The notes beneath the pieces are model-generated. The model was not told where the DNA came from and did not search any database. It saw only the letters and a list, made by a program, of their open reading frames with translations. DNA of 64,000 nucleotides from Jannaschia sp. W003. GTDB lineage: Bacteria; Pseudomonadota; Alphaproteobacteria; Rhodobacterales; Rhodobacteraceae. The position numbers were made by a program, and so were the translations under genes. The DNA is taken from NCBI RefSeq assembly GCF_025144335.1, contig NZ_CP083539.1:1241501-1305500 (forward strand), given 5' to 3'. Positions 1 to 9,723 of this stretch are shown piece after piece; positions within the stretch are counted from its first letter, which is position 1; each line of letters opens with the position of its first letter.

Positions 1-1326
1 CTCCGACGCCTCGTCCACCTCGACCGTCACGATGTCGCCGGGGGCCAGCGCCTCGAAGCCCTCGTCGATGAAGAGGTTGCCGTCGATCTCGGGCGCATCT
101 GCGGTCGTGCGGCAGGTGGCGCCCTCGGCGTCCACGGCGTCCACGATCACCCTCTGACGCGTGCCCACCTTCGCCTCCAGCTTCGCCGCCGAGATGCGCT
201 GCGCCACCTCCATGAAGCGGGCGAAGCGCTCGGCCTTCACCTCGTCGGCCACGTGATCGGGCAGGGCGTTGGCGCGCGCGCCGGCGACGTTCTCGTACTG
301 GAACGCGCCCACGCGGTCGAGCTGCGCCTCCTCCATCCAGTCGAGGAGGTGCTGGAACTCCGCCTCGGTCTCGCCGGGGTAGCCGACGATGAAGGTCGAG
401 CGGATCGCGATGTCGGGGCAGATGCTGCGCCACTCGGCAATGCGGTCCAGCGTGCGCTCGGCGGCGGCGGGCCGCGCCATGCGGCGCAGGGTGTCTGGGT
501 GGGCGTGCTGGAACGGCACGTCGAGGTAGGGCAGGATCGCGCCCTCCGCCATCAGCGGCACCAGCTCGCGCACGAAGGGGTAGGGGTAGACGTAGTGCAG
601 CCGGACCCACGCGCCGAGGCTGCCGAGGTCGCGGGCGAGCGGCACGATGGCGCGGGGATCCTTGCGGTCCACGCCGTAGGCCGAGGTGTCCTGGCTGATG
701 ACCAGCAGCTCCCTGACGCCCGCGTCCACCAGCCGCTCCGCCTCGCGCACCACCGCGGCGTGTGGGCGCGACTGGAGGCGGCCCCGCATGTCGGGGATGA
801 TGCAGAAGCGGCACTTGTGATTGCAGCCCTCGGAGATCTTCAGGTAGCTGAAGTGCCGCGGCGTGAGCGAGACCCCCGAGGCGGGCAGGAGGTCCACGAA
901 CGGGTCCGGCGCGGGCGGCACCGCGCGGTGGACGGCGTCGAGCACCTGCTCGTACTGGTGCGGCCCCGTCACGGCCAGCACCTTGGGGTGCGCGCCTGTA
1001 ATGTAGTCGGGCTCGGCCCCGAGGCAGCCTGTCACGATCACGCGCCCGTTCTCGCGCAGCGCCTCGCCGATGGCGCCGAGGCTCTCGGCCTTGGCGGAGT
1101 CGAGGAAGCCGCAGGTGTTCACGATCACCGCCTCGGCGCCGGCGTAGTCGGGCGAGATGGCGTAGCCTTCCGCGCGCAGCCGCGTGAGGATGCGCTCGCT
1201 GTCCACCAGCGCCTTGGGGCACCCCAGCGAGACCATGCCGATGCGGGGCTGTCCGGGGCGGGCGTCCGAGGGCAGCACGGCGCGCGGCGCGAGGTCGGGG
1301 CGGAGATCGGGCGGGTTCTGCGACAT
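1..1326 (-). CDS. rimO: Ribosomal protein S12 methylthiotransferase RimO (C-terminus beyond window)
   Basis: Radical SAM enzyme that methylthiolates the conserved aspartate of ribosomal protein S12. The reading frame starts with ATG at 1326 and stays open to base 1, so the last part of the C-terminal TRAM domain lies outside the window. The N-terminal domain shows the three cluster cysteines C36 (GCPK), C72 (NTCGF) and C101 (GCLGAE). The radical SAM triad is C168-x3-C172-x2-C175 in the motif [13 protein letters not shown], which is the RimO/MiaB signature. The absence of an MiaB-type tRNA context and the N-terminal [14 protein letters not shown] stretch favour RimO over MiaB. It is transcribed divergently from the AsmA-like gene, with 83 bases between them. 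Confidence 0.93.
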   Translation of the reverse strand, partial: MSQNPPDLRPDLAPRAVLPSDARPGQPRIGMVSLGCPKALVDSERILTRLRAEGYAISPDYAGAEAVIVNTCGFLDSAKAESLGAIGEALRENGRVIVTGCLGAEPDYITGAHPKVLAVTGPHQYEQVLDAVHRAVPPAPDPFVDLLPASGVSLTPRHFSYLKISEGCNHKCRFCIIPDMRGRLQSRPHAAVVREAERLVDAGVRELLVISQDTSAYGVDRKDPRAIVPLARDLGSLGAWVRLHYVYPYPFVRELVPLMAEGAILPYLDVPFQHAHPDTLRRMARPAAAERTLDRIAEWRSICPDIAIRSTFIVGYPGETEAEFQHLLDWMEEAQLDRVGAFQYENVAGARANALPDHVADEVKAERFARFMEVAQRISAAKLEAKVGTRQRVIVDAVDAEGATCRTTADAPEIDGNLFIDEGFEALAPGDIVTVEVDEASE

Positions 1327-1409
1327 GGGCGCCACATAGGGGCACGGGCGGCGGCGCGTAAGCCCCCGCGCGTGGGCGCCCGGGGCGGGGGCGTGGTAGG
1401 GCCGGGGGA

Positions 1410-3161
1410 ATGGTGCTCCTCCTCCGCCTCCTCGCCCTCCCCATCGCCCTCGTGCTCCTGCTCGCGGGCGCGGCGATGCTCGTGCCCGCCGAGCGGCTGG
1501 CGCGGCACGCCGCCGGGGCCGTGGAGGCGGCGACCGGCCTCGCCGTGGCCTGGACGGGGCCGGTGCGCCTCGCCGCTTGGCCGCCCGGGCTGGAGCTGCG
1601 GGACGTGCGGGCCGAGGGACCGGGCGCGGCGGCGGACGTGGCGCGGGTGGGGCTGGCGATCGACCCCGCGGCGCTGCTGCGCGGCGAGCTGCGCCTCGCG
1701 CGCGTCCACCTCGCCGGCGCCCGCGCCGTGGTGCGGGACGGAGGCGGCTTGGCAGCGCTGCAAGCAGCGGCGCGGCTCGACCGGCTGGAGGTGGCGGGCG
1801 CGACCCTCGAGGTGGACGGCGCCCACGGCACCGCCCGGTTCCGCGCCGTGGAGTTGGACCTCCGCCGCGACGGGCGGGGCACGCGCTTCGAGGCGTCCGC
1901 GCTCACGCGCGAGGGCGCCGTGGTGGCGGGCGGGCGCACCGACGACCTCGCGGCCCTGCTCGGCGGCGCGCTCCAGCCCGTGACCTTGTCGCTGCGCGCG
2001 GGCGGCACGGCGCTGACGCTCGACGGGCGCGCGGGCGTGGCGCCGCTGGCCTTCGACGGCACGCTCGACCTCTTCACCGACGACCGCCTCGCGGGGCTGG
2101 GCCTGCCGCGCACCGCCCCGCCCGAGGGCTTCGGGCGCCGCCGCGCGGCGCTCGTGGCCGCAGCCACGCTGGCGCCGGACGGGGCGCTTCACCTGCGGGG
2201 GCTCGACCTCGCGCTCGACGGCAACCGCTTCACGGGCGAGGCCGACCTGCGCCTCGAGGGCGCGCGGCCCCGGCTGGTGGCGCGCCTCGAGGCGCCGTCG
2301 CTCGACCTCGACGCCTTCAGCCGCCGCGGCGGGGGCGGGCGGAGCCTGCTGGTCTCGGAACGGGGCTGGGCGCGCCGGCCCTTCCAGGCGTCGGTGCTGG
2401 AGGCGGCGGACCTCGACGTGGCGTTGCGCACCGGGCCGGTGTCGCTGGGCGCCGCCACGGTGGACGCGGCGCGCCTGCGCCTCTCGGCCGAGGGCGGCAC
2501 GGCACTCCTGCGCGCCGAGGAGCTGCGCCTCTACGGCGGCACGGCGGCGGGCACCCTGCGCCTCGCGCCCGCGGCGCGCGGCGTGGCGGTGGAGCTGGCC
2601 GCCGACCTGCGCGGCGTGGCCGCCGGGCCGATGCTCGCGGACTGGGCCGGCGTCACCGCCTTCGACGCGCCCCTGGATGCGCGCGCCGCGCTGGCGGGCG
2701 GGGGCGCGGACGCCGCCGCGCTGGTGGCGGACCTCGCCGGCACCCTGGAGGCGCGCTTCGCCACAGGCGCGCTTCATGGCGCGGACCTGCCCGAGATGGC
2801 GGTCACGGGACGCGCCGTGGCGGGCGGGGCGACGCCGGTGCACGGGGCCGACACGCGGTGGCGGGTGGATGGCGGCACGATGAGCGGCGACGTCGGACTG
2901 CGCGGGCCGCGGCGCTCGTTCCGGGGCGGCGGCACGGTGGACCTCGCGGCGCGGCGCGTGGACCTGCGGCTGGTGCCCGAGGGCGGCGGTGCGGCGATCG
3001 CAGTCGCGGGGCCGTGGCGGGCGCCGCGCGTCGCGCCCGAGGCGCCCCCGCCCGCCGCCGTGCCCCAGCCCGTGCCCGCGCCCGATCCCGCCGGCGTCGC
3101 CTCGGACGCGCCCGTGGTGCCGGCCGCGGCCCGCGACGTGGAGCTGATGCGCGCCGACTGA
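1410..3161 (+). CDS. AsmA-family protein (inner-membrane-anchored, periplasmic)
   Basis: A 583-residue protein of the AsmA type. AsmA/TamB-like proteins are known or suspected lipid-transfer and envelope-homeostasis factors. A single hydrophobic signal anchor occupies about residues 3-27, followed directly by the family-typical region on vesicle-facing beta structure ([17 protein letters not shown]). The rest is low in complexity and rich in Ala, Gly, Leu and Arg, with alternating short strands. The C-terminal third ([11 protein letters not shown], then [13 protein letters not shown] and [10 protein letters not shown]) matches the AsmA C-terminal domain. The tail after about residue 540 is a Pro/Ala-rich linker with no domain I recognise. 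The next genes make phosphatidylethanolamine, so an envelope role is consistent, but that link is inference. Confidence 0.75.
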   Translation: MVLLLRLLALPIALVLLLAGAAMLVPAERLARHAAGAVEAATGLAVAWTGPVRLAAWPPGLELRDVRAEGPGAAADVARVGLAIDPAALLRGELRLARVHLAGARAVVRDGGGLAALQAAARLDRLEVAGATLEVDGAHGTARFRAVELDLRRDGRGTRFEASALTREGAVVAGGRTDDLAALLGGALQPVTLSLRAGGTALTLDGRAGVAPLAFDGTLDLFTDDRLAGLGLPRTAPPEGFGRRRAALVAAATLAPDGALHLRGLDLALDGNRFTGEADLRLEGARPRLVARLEAPSLDLDAFSRRGGGGRSLLVSERGWARRPFQASVLEAADLDVALRTGPVSLGAATVDAARLRLSAEGGTALLRAEELRLYGGTAAGTLRLAPAARGVAVELAADLRGVAAGPMLADWAGVTAFDAPLDARAALAGGGADAAALVADLAGTLEARFATGALHGADLPEMAVTGRAVAGGATPVHGADTRWRVDGGTMSGDVGLRGPRRSFRGGGTVDLAARRVDLRLVPEGGGAAIAVAGPWRAPRVAPEAPPPAAVPQPVPAPDPAGVASDAPVVPAAARDVELMRAD

Positions 3162-3209
3162 CGCGGCGCCGCGCTGGACCCTGCCCCCGGCCCGCGCTAC
3201 CTCGCGCCC

Positions 3210-3905
3210 ATGAGCGTCGATCTGAAATCCACCGTCATCAAGCCCCTCCACCGCGAGGGGCCGCGCTTTGTCGCGATCTTCGCCGCCGTCTCGCTGGCGC
3301 TGTTCCTCGTGTGGGACCCGCTGGGCTGGATCGGCCTCGGCCTGACGGTCTGGTGCTACTACTTCTTCCGCGACCCGAACCGCGTGGTGCCGCAGGATGA
3401 GGGCCTCGTGGTCTCGCCCGCCGACGGCGTCGTCTCGCTGATCGGTCCGGCGATCCCGCCCTCGGAGCTGGGCCTCGGTCCCGAGCCGCGCACCCGCGTG
3501 AGCGTGTTCATGTCGGTGTTCGACTGCCACGTGAACCGCGCCCCCGTAGAGGGCACGGTCACGCAGATCGCCTACCGCCCCGGCAAGTTCCTGTCGGCCG
3601 AGCTCGACAAGGCCTCCGAGGAGAACGAGCGCAACGGCATGACGCTGACCATGGACGACGGCACCACCATCGGCGTGGTGCAGATCGCCGGCCTCGTGGC
3701 GCGGCGCATCCTGTGCGAGGTGCAGGAGGGCGCGATCCTCGAGCGCGGCGAGCGCTTCGGCCTGATCCGCTTCGGCTCGCGCCTCGACGTCTACCTGCCG
3801 CGGGGCACCGCGCCGCGGGTCTCGGTGGGGCAGACCTGCACCTCCGGCGAGACCGTGCTGGCGGTGCTGGGCGAGAACGCGCCGGCGACCGCGCGGACCG
3901 TCTGA
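3210..3905 (+). CDS. psd: Phosphatidylserine decarboxylase
   Basis: Converts phosphatidylserine to phosphatidylethanolamine at the inner membrane. At 231 residues this is the short, PSD-A type proenzyme common in alphaproteobacteria. Two N-terminal hydrophobic stretches (about residues 20-50) anchor it. The motif [12 protein letters not shown] with H107 is conserved, and the autocatalytic cleavage site is the G189-S190 pair in RFGSRLD. Cleavage there produces the pyruvoyl group from the serine. The stop codon is one base before the ATG of pssA, so the two genes are co-transcribed and probably translationally coupled. Together they form the complete serine-to-phosphatidylethanolamine branch. 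Confidence 0.95.
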   Translation: MSVDLKSTVIKPLHREGPRFVAIFAAVSLALFLVWDPLGWIGLGLTVWCYYFFRDPNRVVPQDEGLVVSPADGVVSLIGPAIPPSELGLGPEPRTRVSVFMSVFDCHVNRAPVEGTVTQIAYRPGKFLSAELDKASEENERNGMTLTMDDGTTIGVVQIAGLVARRILCEVQEGAILERGERFGLIRFGSRLDVYLPRGTAPRVSVGQTCTSGETVLAVLGENAPATARTV

Positions 3906-3906
3906 G

Positions 3907-4665
3907 ATGGCGAGGCGCCAAGGCTCGCGGATGCCGCTGGTGGCGCTGCTGCCGAACCTCGTCACGATCCTCGGGCTGAGCGCGGGCCTCACCTCGATCC
4001 GCTTCTCGATCGACGCCACGCTCTGGCTGGCTGCGGGGCTGCTGATCTTCGCCGCCCTGATCGACGCGCTCGACGGCATGCTGGCGCGGCGGCTCGATGC
4101 GGCCTCGCCCATGGGGGCGGAGCTGGACTCGCTGTCGGACTTCGTGTGCTTCGGCGTGGCTCCGGCGCTGCTGGTCTACCGCTTCGCGTTGTCGGACCTC
4201 TACGGCGTCGGCTGGGTGGCCGCCCTGTTCCTCGCGATCTGCTGCTGCCTGCGGCTGGCGCGGTTCAACGTCATGGCCAAGGACCCCGGGCAGGATGTGT
4301 CGACCCACTTCGTGGGCGTGCCCGCGCCGGCGGGGGCGATGCTGGCGCTGTTCCCGGTGTTCCTCCACCTCGCCGAGATCGTGGACCTGCGGGGCGCGCC
4401 GCTGCTGGTGGCGGGCTGGACCGTGGGCGTGGGGGTGCTGATGGTGGCGCGCTTCCGCACCGTGTCGCTCAAGGCCATGCGCATCGATCGCGACAACGCG
4501 GTCTACGTGCTCTTGGGCGCCGCCGTCGTGATCGGCCTCATGCTCACCCGCATCTGGCTCTTCGCCGTGGGCGCCACCGCGATTTACCTGGCCCTTCTCG
4601 TGATCGGCGTCGTCCGCGCCCGCCGGGGCACCGCCACTGCGCAGGAAGCGGCGCCGGAGGAGTAA
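3907..4665 (+). CDS. pssA: CDP-diacylglycerol--serine O-phosphatidyltransferase
   Basis: Integral membrane enzyme that makes phosphatidylserine from CDP-diacylglycerol and serine, the substrate of the Psd encoded immediately upstream. The CDP-alcohol phosphatidyltransferase motif DG-x2-AR-x8-G-x3-D-x3-D is visible around residues 57-80 (DALDGMLARR, then GAELDSLSD). The 252 residues contain about seven hydrophobic segments. The protein is of the PssA type found in alphaproteobacteria and Gram-positives and is unlike the peripheral E. coli PssA. The C-terminal tail (ARRGTATAQEAAPEE) is charged and probably cytoplasmic. The gene is followed by a repeat with two hairpins that separates it from the convergent murA-like gene. 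Confidence 0.94.
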   Translation: MARRQGSRMPLVALLPNLVTILGLSAGLTSIRFSIDATLWLAAGLLIFAALIDALDGMLARRLDAASPMGAELDSLSDFVCFGVAPALLVYRFALSDLYGVGWVAALFLAICCCLRLARFNVMAKDPGQDVSTHFVGVPAPAGAMLALFPVFLHLAEIVDLRGAPLLVAGWTVGVGVLMVARFRTVSLKAMRIDRDNAVYVLLGAAVVIGLMLTRIWLFAVGATAIYLALLVIGVVRARRGTATAQEAAPEE

Positions 4666-4670
4666 CCCGC

Positions 4671-4738
4671 CCCCTTCCTCACCTCGCCCCAAATACCTCG
4701 GGGGAGGCCCCGCAGGGGCCGGGGGCAGAGCCCCCGCC
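4671..4738 (+). repeat. Repeat family A copy 1 (double hairpin, between convergent genes)
   Basis: Starts with a CTTC...AAATACCTCGGGGG leader. Two perfect hairpins follow: GGCCCC-GCA-GGGGCC at 4706-4720 and GGGGGC-AGA-GCCCCC at 4721-4735. It lies between the convergent pssA and the murA-like gene, so it may serve as a bidirectional terminator. Related copies occur at eight other places in the window. Confidence 0.8.
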
Positions 4739-4743
4739 AACCA

Positions 4744-6030
4744 TCAGTCCCAGCGCAGGTCCGCGCCCAGCGAGGTGAGGTTCTCCACGAACCTCGGATG
4801 CGCCCGGCTGACGGGGTCGGCGTTGAGGATGCGCGACGAGCCCTCGATCTGGATGGCGGCGATCAGGAGCCCCACCACCACGCGGATGATGTAGGGCGCC
4901 TCGACCTCGGCGGGCTTGAGCTTGTTGCCGCCGAACACGATCAGCCGGTGCGGGTCGCTCAGGTGGCAGCGCACGCCGAACTTGGCCAGCTCGCCCGACC
5001 AGCCCATGGCGCCCTCGTAGACCTTGTTCCAGAACATCACGTCGCCGTGGCAGCCCACCGACACGCCGATCGCCTGGGGCAGGAGGTCGGCCGGGAAGTA
5101 GGGCCAGGGCGCGGCCTCGATCTTGGGCGTCATCTGCGCGGTCAGGGGCGTGACCACGTCGCGCGTCCAGCCCGCCACGGTGACGGAGCCCAGCCCCCGC
5201 ACGAAGATCAGGCCGAGCTTCGCGAACTGGTCGAGGATCAGCGGCATCTCGTCGAGGATGTCGGTCTCCACGGTGACCTGACCGCCGGACACGCCGCCCA
5301 GGGCGAGGAAGGTCGCGACCTCGTGGTGGTCGTCGGGCACGCGGCGGTCGGCGCCGCCCAGCGTCTCCACGCCGCGCACCGTGAGGCGCGAGGTGCCGAT
5401 GCCCTCCACCTCGGCGCCCATCTCCACGAGCATGTGGCACAGGGCCTGCACGTGCGGCTCCGAGGCGGCGTTGGTCAGCACGCTCGTGCCGGTCGACATG
5501 GAGGCGATCAGCAGGAACGTCTCGGTGGCGGTCACGGAGGCGTACTCGGCCCAGATCGACTGGCCCGCGGGGCGGTTGGCGAGCGTCAGGTCCACCACGT
5601 CGCCGGGCGCCATGCGCGCGCCGAAGCGCTTGAGGATGTCGATGTGCGGGTCGATCTCGCGGATGCCCAGCGCGCAGCCCTTGGCGTCCACGTCGAAGCA
5701 CAGGTGGCCGTGGCGCAGCAGGATCGGCGCGAGCAGCATGATCGCGGAGCGGATGCGCAGGGGCAGCTTCTCGACGGCGCTCTCGCTCAGGGTCTCGGCG
5801 TGGCGCACCTCGAGGGTCTGCGCCTCGGCGTCGTGCTCCACCGTCGAGCCGATGGCGCGGAAGTACTCGATGAACTTCCGCAGGTCGGTGATGTCGGGGA
5901 CGTTCGACAGGCGCACCGGGTCCGAGGTGAGCAGCGAGGCGCAGAGCATCGGCAGCACGGCGTTCTTGTTGCCGTTGGGCCGGATGGTGCCGTGCAGGGG
6001 ACGCCCCCCGTTCACGATCAGGTTGGCCAT
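4744..6030 (-). CDS. MurA-like enolpyruvyl transferase paralogue
   Basis: A 428-residue member of the EPSP synthase/MurA family. MurA adds enolpyruvate to UDP-N-acetylglucosamine in the first committed step of peptidoglycan synthesis. By hand comparison with E. coli MurA, conserved features are the K22-N23 pair (GNKNAVLP), the catalytic cysteine C119 in KGCALGIREID, R124 just after it, and the catalytic aspartate in WPYFPADLL. Differences are striking: the usual R331 position reads Lys (FWNKVYEG), the DLR motif near R371 reads IIR, and the loop around the cysteine is KGCALGIRE instead of GGCxIGARP. It is therefore probably a second, divergent copy and not the housekeeping MurA. It sits alone, convergent to pssA, with its ATG about 100 bases downstream of gcrA. 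Confidence 0.75.
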   Translation of the reverse strand: MANLIVNGGRPLHGTIRPNGNKNAVLPMLCASLLTSDPVRLSNVPDITDLRKFIEYFRAIGSTVEHDAEAQTLEVRHAETLSESAVEKLPLRIRSAIMLLAPILLRHGHLCFDVDAKGCALGIREIDPHIDILKRFGARMAPGDVVDLTLANRPAGQSIWAEYASVTATETFLLIASMSTGTSVLTNAASEPHVQALCHMLVEMGAEVEGIGTSRLTVRGVETLGGADRRVPDDHHEVATFLALGGVSGGQVTVETDILDEMPLILDQFAKLGLIFVRGLGSVTVAGWTRDVVTPLTAQMTPKIEAAPWPYFPADLLPQAIGVSVGCHGDVMFWNKVYEGAMGWSGELAKFGVRCHLSDPHRLIVFGGNKLKPAEVEAPYIIRVVVGLLIAAIQIEGSSRILNADPVSRAHPRFVENLTSLGADLRWD

Positions 6031-6133
6031 GCGCGGTGCCTTTCGGGGGAGGGAGCCGGCGCGGGGCGCGCGCCGGTGGAGCGTGGGGGGAGGCGGGCCG
6101 GCGCGCGAGGGGGCGCCGGCCGGGAGGTCGCGC

Positions 6134-6787
<654 letters not shown>

Positions 6788-6918
6788 CGGTCGTCCTCCT
6801 CGTCCCGGCCCGCGCGCCGCCGCGCGCCCGGGCGCTGGCGGTCCCCGGGCGGGGGTGTCATACGGTCGCGAGGCCTCCTGGCCCGCAAGTCGACCCAGAT
6901 ATCAGAGGGGCCAGCGCC

Positions 6919-7731
6919 TTGGCAACCGATACCGCCACACGCGAGCACGGGGTGCGCCGATTCGGCCGCGTGAACTGGTTGGGCCTGTGGACCCTGGCCG
7001 AGCGCGAGATCCGACGCTTCCTCGCCGTGTGGACCCAGACCCTCGCCGCCCCCCTCGTGACCGCGGGCCTGTTCCTGCTGATCTTCAGCCTCGCCATCGG
7101 CCCCGCGCGCGGCGACGTGATGGGCGTGCCCTTCGTCCATTTCCTCGCCCCCGGCATCCTGATGATGACGGTGATCCAGAACTCGTTCGCCAACGTGTCC
7201 TCGTCGATCGTGATCTCGAAGGTGCAGGGCAACATCGTGGACACGCTGATGCCGCCCCTTTCGGCCGGAGAGCTGGTGGCGGGCTTCCTCGCCGGCGGCG
7301 TGGCGCGGGGCCTCTTGGTCGCCGCCGCGATCGTGCTGGTGATGTTCCCGCTGATCGGCCTGTGGGTCGCGCACCCGCTGCTCACCATCCTGTGGGTTGC
7401 GCTGGGTGGCGCGTTCCTCGGAGCCTTGGGCATCGTGGCGGGGGTGTTCGCCAACAAGTTCGACCAGATCGCCGCGATCACGAACTTCATCGTGACGCCG
7501 CTCAGCTTCCTGTCGGGCACCTTCTACTCGATCGAGACCCTGCCGCCGGTGATGCGCGCGCTCAGCCACGCCAACCCGGTGTTCTACCTGATCGACGGGC
7601 TGCGCCACGCGGTGCTGGGCGTCTCCGACAGCCCGCCGGCGCTGGGCTTCGCGGTGGTCGCCCTCTCCACCGCCCTGATGGCGGGACTGGCGTGGTGGAT
7701 GTTCCGCACGGGCTACCGGCTCAAGCCGTGA
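6919..7731 (+). CDS. ABC-2 type transporter permease
   Basis: A 270-residue permease of the ABC-2 family (YadH/NodJ-like), used for export of drugs, polysaccharides or lipids together with a separate ATPase. About six hydrophobic segments are seen, starting with residues 38-55 (LVTAGLFLLIFSLAI). The C-terminal half has the family segment PLSFLSGTFYSIETLPP. The best start is TTG at 6919, because it has a purine-rich ribosome-binding stretch (GAGGGG, 6905-6910) eight bases upstream; a GTG at 6952 would remove eleven residues. No ATP-binding partner is adjacent, so the ATPase must be encoded elsewhere. The stop overlaps the GTG start of the next gene (GTGA). Confidence 0.85.
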   Translation: MATDTATREHGVRRFGRVNWLGLWTLAEREIRRFLAVWTQTLAAPLVTAGLFLLIFSLAIGPARGDVMGVPFVHFLAPGILMMTVIQNSFANVSSSIVISKVQGNIVDTLMPPLSAGELVAGFLAGGVARGLLVAAAIVLVMFPLIGLWVAHPLLTILWVALGGAFLGALGIVAGVFANKFDQIAAITNFIVTPLSFLSGTFYSIETLPPVMRALSHANPVFYLIDGLRHAVLGVSDSPPALGFAVVALSTALMAGLAWWMFRTGYRLKP

Positions 7732-8726
7732 GGCGGGCGGCGGCGCTCCTCCTGCTCCTCGTGGCATGGCCCGCCGCCGCCGACTCCATCGAGACCATTG
7801 CCGAAGGCGTCGCGCGCCACCCCGGCGTGCCCGGCGCTGCGGTGGGCCTCGTGACCGCCGAGGGCGCGCGCGTGGCCGTGGCGGGCAAGCGGCAGACCCT
7901 GCGCGGGCCCGCCACGACCGAGGACGACCGCTGGCATCTCGGCTCGCTCACGAAGGCCATGACCGCGACGCTGGCCGCGCGGCTGGTGGAGCGGGGTCTC
8001 CTGGACTGGGACACCACGGTCGCCGACCTCCTGCCCGAGCCGGGGCGCTACGGCGACGCAACGCTGGCGGCGCTGCTCGCGCACCGCGCGGGCCTGCCGC
8101 CGAACATGCCCGGCCCGCTCGCCCGGGGCGCGCCCAGCCGCGACCGCTTCGTCCGGGCCGCCCTGCGCCTGCCGATCGCAGGCGGCACGCCGGGGCGGTT
8201 CCTCTACAGCAACGTCGGCTACGTGGTGGCCGCCGCCATGCTGGAGGCCGCCGCCGGCGAGACCTGGGAGGCGCTGATGCGCCGCGAGGTGTTCGAGCCG
8301 CTCGGCATGACGGGCGCGGGCTTCGGCCCGCCGCCCCGCAACCACGGCCACGGGCCGGGCCCCCGCGCCGTGGCGCCGGGCGCCGCCGACGCCGACAACC
8401 CCGCGCTGATGGGCCCGGCGGGCACGGTCCACTCCGGCGCCGCGGACCTCGCCGCCTTCCTCGCCGCGCACCTTGCCTGGGACGAAGGCTACCTCTCGCC
8501 CGACAGCTGGGAGCGGCTGCAGCTCGACGAGGCGTACGCGATGGGATGGCGGGTGGACGACGAGGGGCGCCTGCACCACGTCGGCTCGAACACCCTGTGG
8601 TGGGCGGTGATGGAGATCGACCACGCCGCCGGGCGCGCCCTGTTCGTTCTGGTGAACGCCGGCGACCAGCGCTCCGTGCGCGCCCCCGTCCTGGAGGCGG
8701 TGCAGGCGCTGCGCGAGGCCCGCTAG
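7728..8726 (+). CDS. Secreted serine hydrolase, beta-lactamase/class C PBP-like
   Basis: A 332-residue protein of the beta-lactamase-related family (Pfam Beta-lactamase, class C/EstB/DD-peptidase group). It has a clear Sec signal peptide ([20 protein letters not shown]). The catalytic SxxK motif is S73-LT-K76 in LGSLTKAM, and the second motif is Y160-S-N162. The third motif (KTG/HTG equivalent) may be [10 protein letters not shown] near residue 285. Substrate cannot be deduced: the family covers esterases, D-aminopeptidases and true beta-lactamases. The start is a GTG overlapping the permease stop, so the two are translationally coupled. Its stop codon overlaps that of the convergent argF. 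Confidence 0.85.
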   Translation: MRRAAALLLLLVAWPAAADSIETIAEGVARHPGVPGAAVGLVTAEGARVAVAGKRQTLRGPATTEDDRWHLGSLTKAMTATLAARLVERGLLDWDTTVADLLPEPGRYGDATLAALLAHRAGLPPNMPGPLARGAPSRDRFVRAALRLPIAGGTPGRFLYSNVGYVVAAAMLEAAAGETWEALMRREVFEPLGMTGAGFGPPPRNHGHGPGPRAVAPGAADADNPALMGPAGTVHSGAADLAAFLAAHLAWDEGYLSPDSWERLQLDEAYAMGWRVDDEGRLHHVGSNTLWWAVMEIDHAAGRALFVLVNAGDQRSVRAPVLEAVQALREAR

Positions 8727-9649
8727 GCCCCCACGCACCACCGCATGATCGCCTTCTGCGCGTGGAGCCGGTTCTCGGCCTCGTCGAACACCACCGAGCG
8801 CGGCCCGTCGAGCACCGCGTCCGTGATCTCCTCGCCTCGGTGGGCAGGCAGGCAGTGCATGACGAGCGCGCTTTCGGGCGCGGCCCCAAGCAGCGCCTCG
8901 TTCACCTGGTAGGGGCGCAGGAGGTTGTGGCGCCGCTGGCGCGAGCTCTCGGCGTCGCCCATCGAGACCCAGGTGTCGGTGACGATGAGGTCGGCGTCGG
9001 CCACGGCGCGCGCGGGGTCGCGCTCGATCCGCGCGTCCCGCCCCGAGGCGCGCAGCCGCTCCATCAGGCGGGGGTCCGGATCCAGCTGCTCGGGGCCCGA
9101 GAAGGTCATGTCGAAGCCGAACCGCTCGGCGGCCTGCAGGAAGCTCTGGGCCACGTTGTTGCCGTCGCCCATCCACGCCACCCGCGCGCCCTCGATGGGG
9201 CCGCGGTGCTCCTCGTAGGTCATCACGTCGGCCATGAGCTGGCAGGGGTGCGAGCTGTCGGTCAGGCCGTTGATCACCGGCACGGTGGCGTGCTCGGCCA
9301 TCTCGTGGAGGATCTCGGCGCCGAAGGTGCGGATCATCACGAGGTCCACGTAGCGCGAGAGCACCCGCGCCGTGTCGCCGACCGTCTCGCCGTGGCCGAG
9401 CTGCATGTCGGCGCCCGACAGCACCATCGTGGTCGCCCCCATCTGTCGCGCGCCCACGTCGAAGGAGATGCGGGTGCGGGTGGAGGGCTTCTCGAAGATC
9501 AGCGCCACCACGCGGCCCTCGAGAGGCAGCGCGTCGTCGGGCGTGCCGCGCGGGCGGTCGCCGCGCGCGGCCTTCATGGCGCGCGCGGTGTCGAGGATCG
9601 CGCGCAGGTCCTCGCGGGGGGTGCGGTCGAGGTCCAGGAAATGGGGCAT
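8723..9649 (-). CDS. argF: Ornithine carbamoyltransferase
   Basis: Transfers the carbamoyl group from carbamoyl phosphate to ornithine, giving citrulline in arginine biosynthesis. The 308-residue protein carries the carbamoyl-phosphate signature STRTRISF, the ornithine loop DTWVSMGD and the conserved [10 protein letters not shown] with the catalytic Cys. Start is the ATG at 9649 ([15 protein letters not shown]), which fits family N-termini; the frame is open further upstream but that part overlaps argD. It is preceded on the same strand by argD, 74 bases away, across one copy of repeat family A. Its last bases overlap the convergent serine-hydrolase gene. Confidence 0.96.
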   Translation of the reverse strand: MPHFLDLDRTPREDLRAILDTARAMKAARGDRPRGTPDDALPLEGRVVALIFEKPSTRTRISFDVGARQMGATTMVLSGADMQLGHGETVGDTARVLSRYVDLVMIRTFGAEILHEMAEHATVPVINGLTDSSHPCQLMADVMTYEEHRGPIEGARVAWMGDGNNVAQSFLQAAERFGFDMTFSGPEQLDPDPRLMERLRASGRDARIERDPARAVADADLIVTDTWVSMGDAESSRQRRHNLLRPYQVNEALLGAAPESALVMHCLPAHRGEEITDAVLDGPRSVVFDEAENRLHAQKAIMRWCVGA

Positions 9650-9674
9650 GGGCAGGCTCCTCGCGGAGAGCGAC

Positions 9675-9722
9675 GGGGGGCGCTGCCCCCCGGGCCCCCC
9701 GAGGTATTTTGGAAACAAAGAT
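9675..9722 (-). repeat. Repeat family A copy 2 (between argD and argF)
   Basis: Perfect hairpin GGGGGGC-GCT-GCCCCCC at 9675-9691, followed by CCCCCCGAGGTATTTT. Read on the minus strand it begins two bases after the argD stop, in the orientation leader-AAAATACCTCGGGG-hairpin. It could act as partial termination or an mRNA-stability element inside the argDF operon. Confidence 0.75.
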
Positions 9723-9723
9723 T

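Noticed and set aside
253..1983. A 576-codon plus-strand frame opposite rimO
   Set aside because: The minus strand encodes the RimO cluster motifs with exact spacing; the plus frame has none and runs into the AsmA-like gene.
1125..4112. A 995-codon open frame on the minus strand across the AsmA-like and psd genes
   Set aside because: It is an antisense shadow caused by very high GC content; it gives Arg/Pro/Ala/His-rich nonsense, and the plus strand carries clear family motifs.
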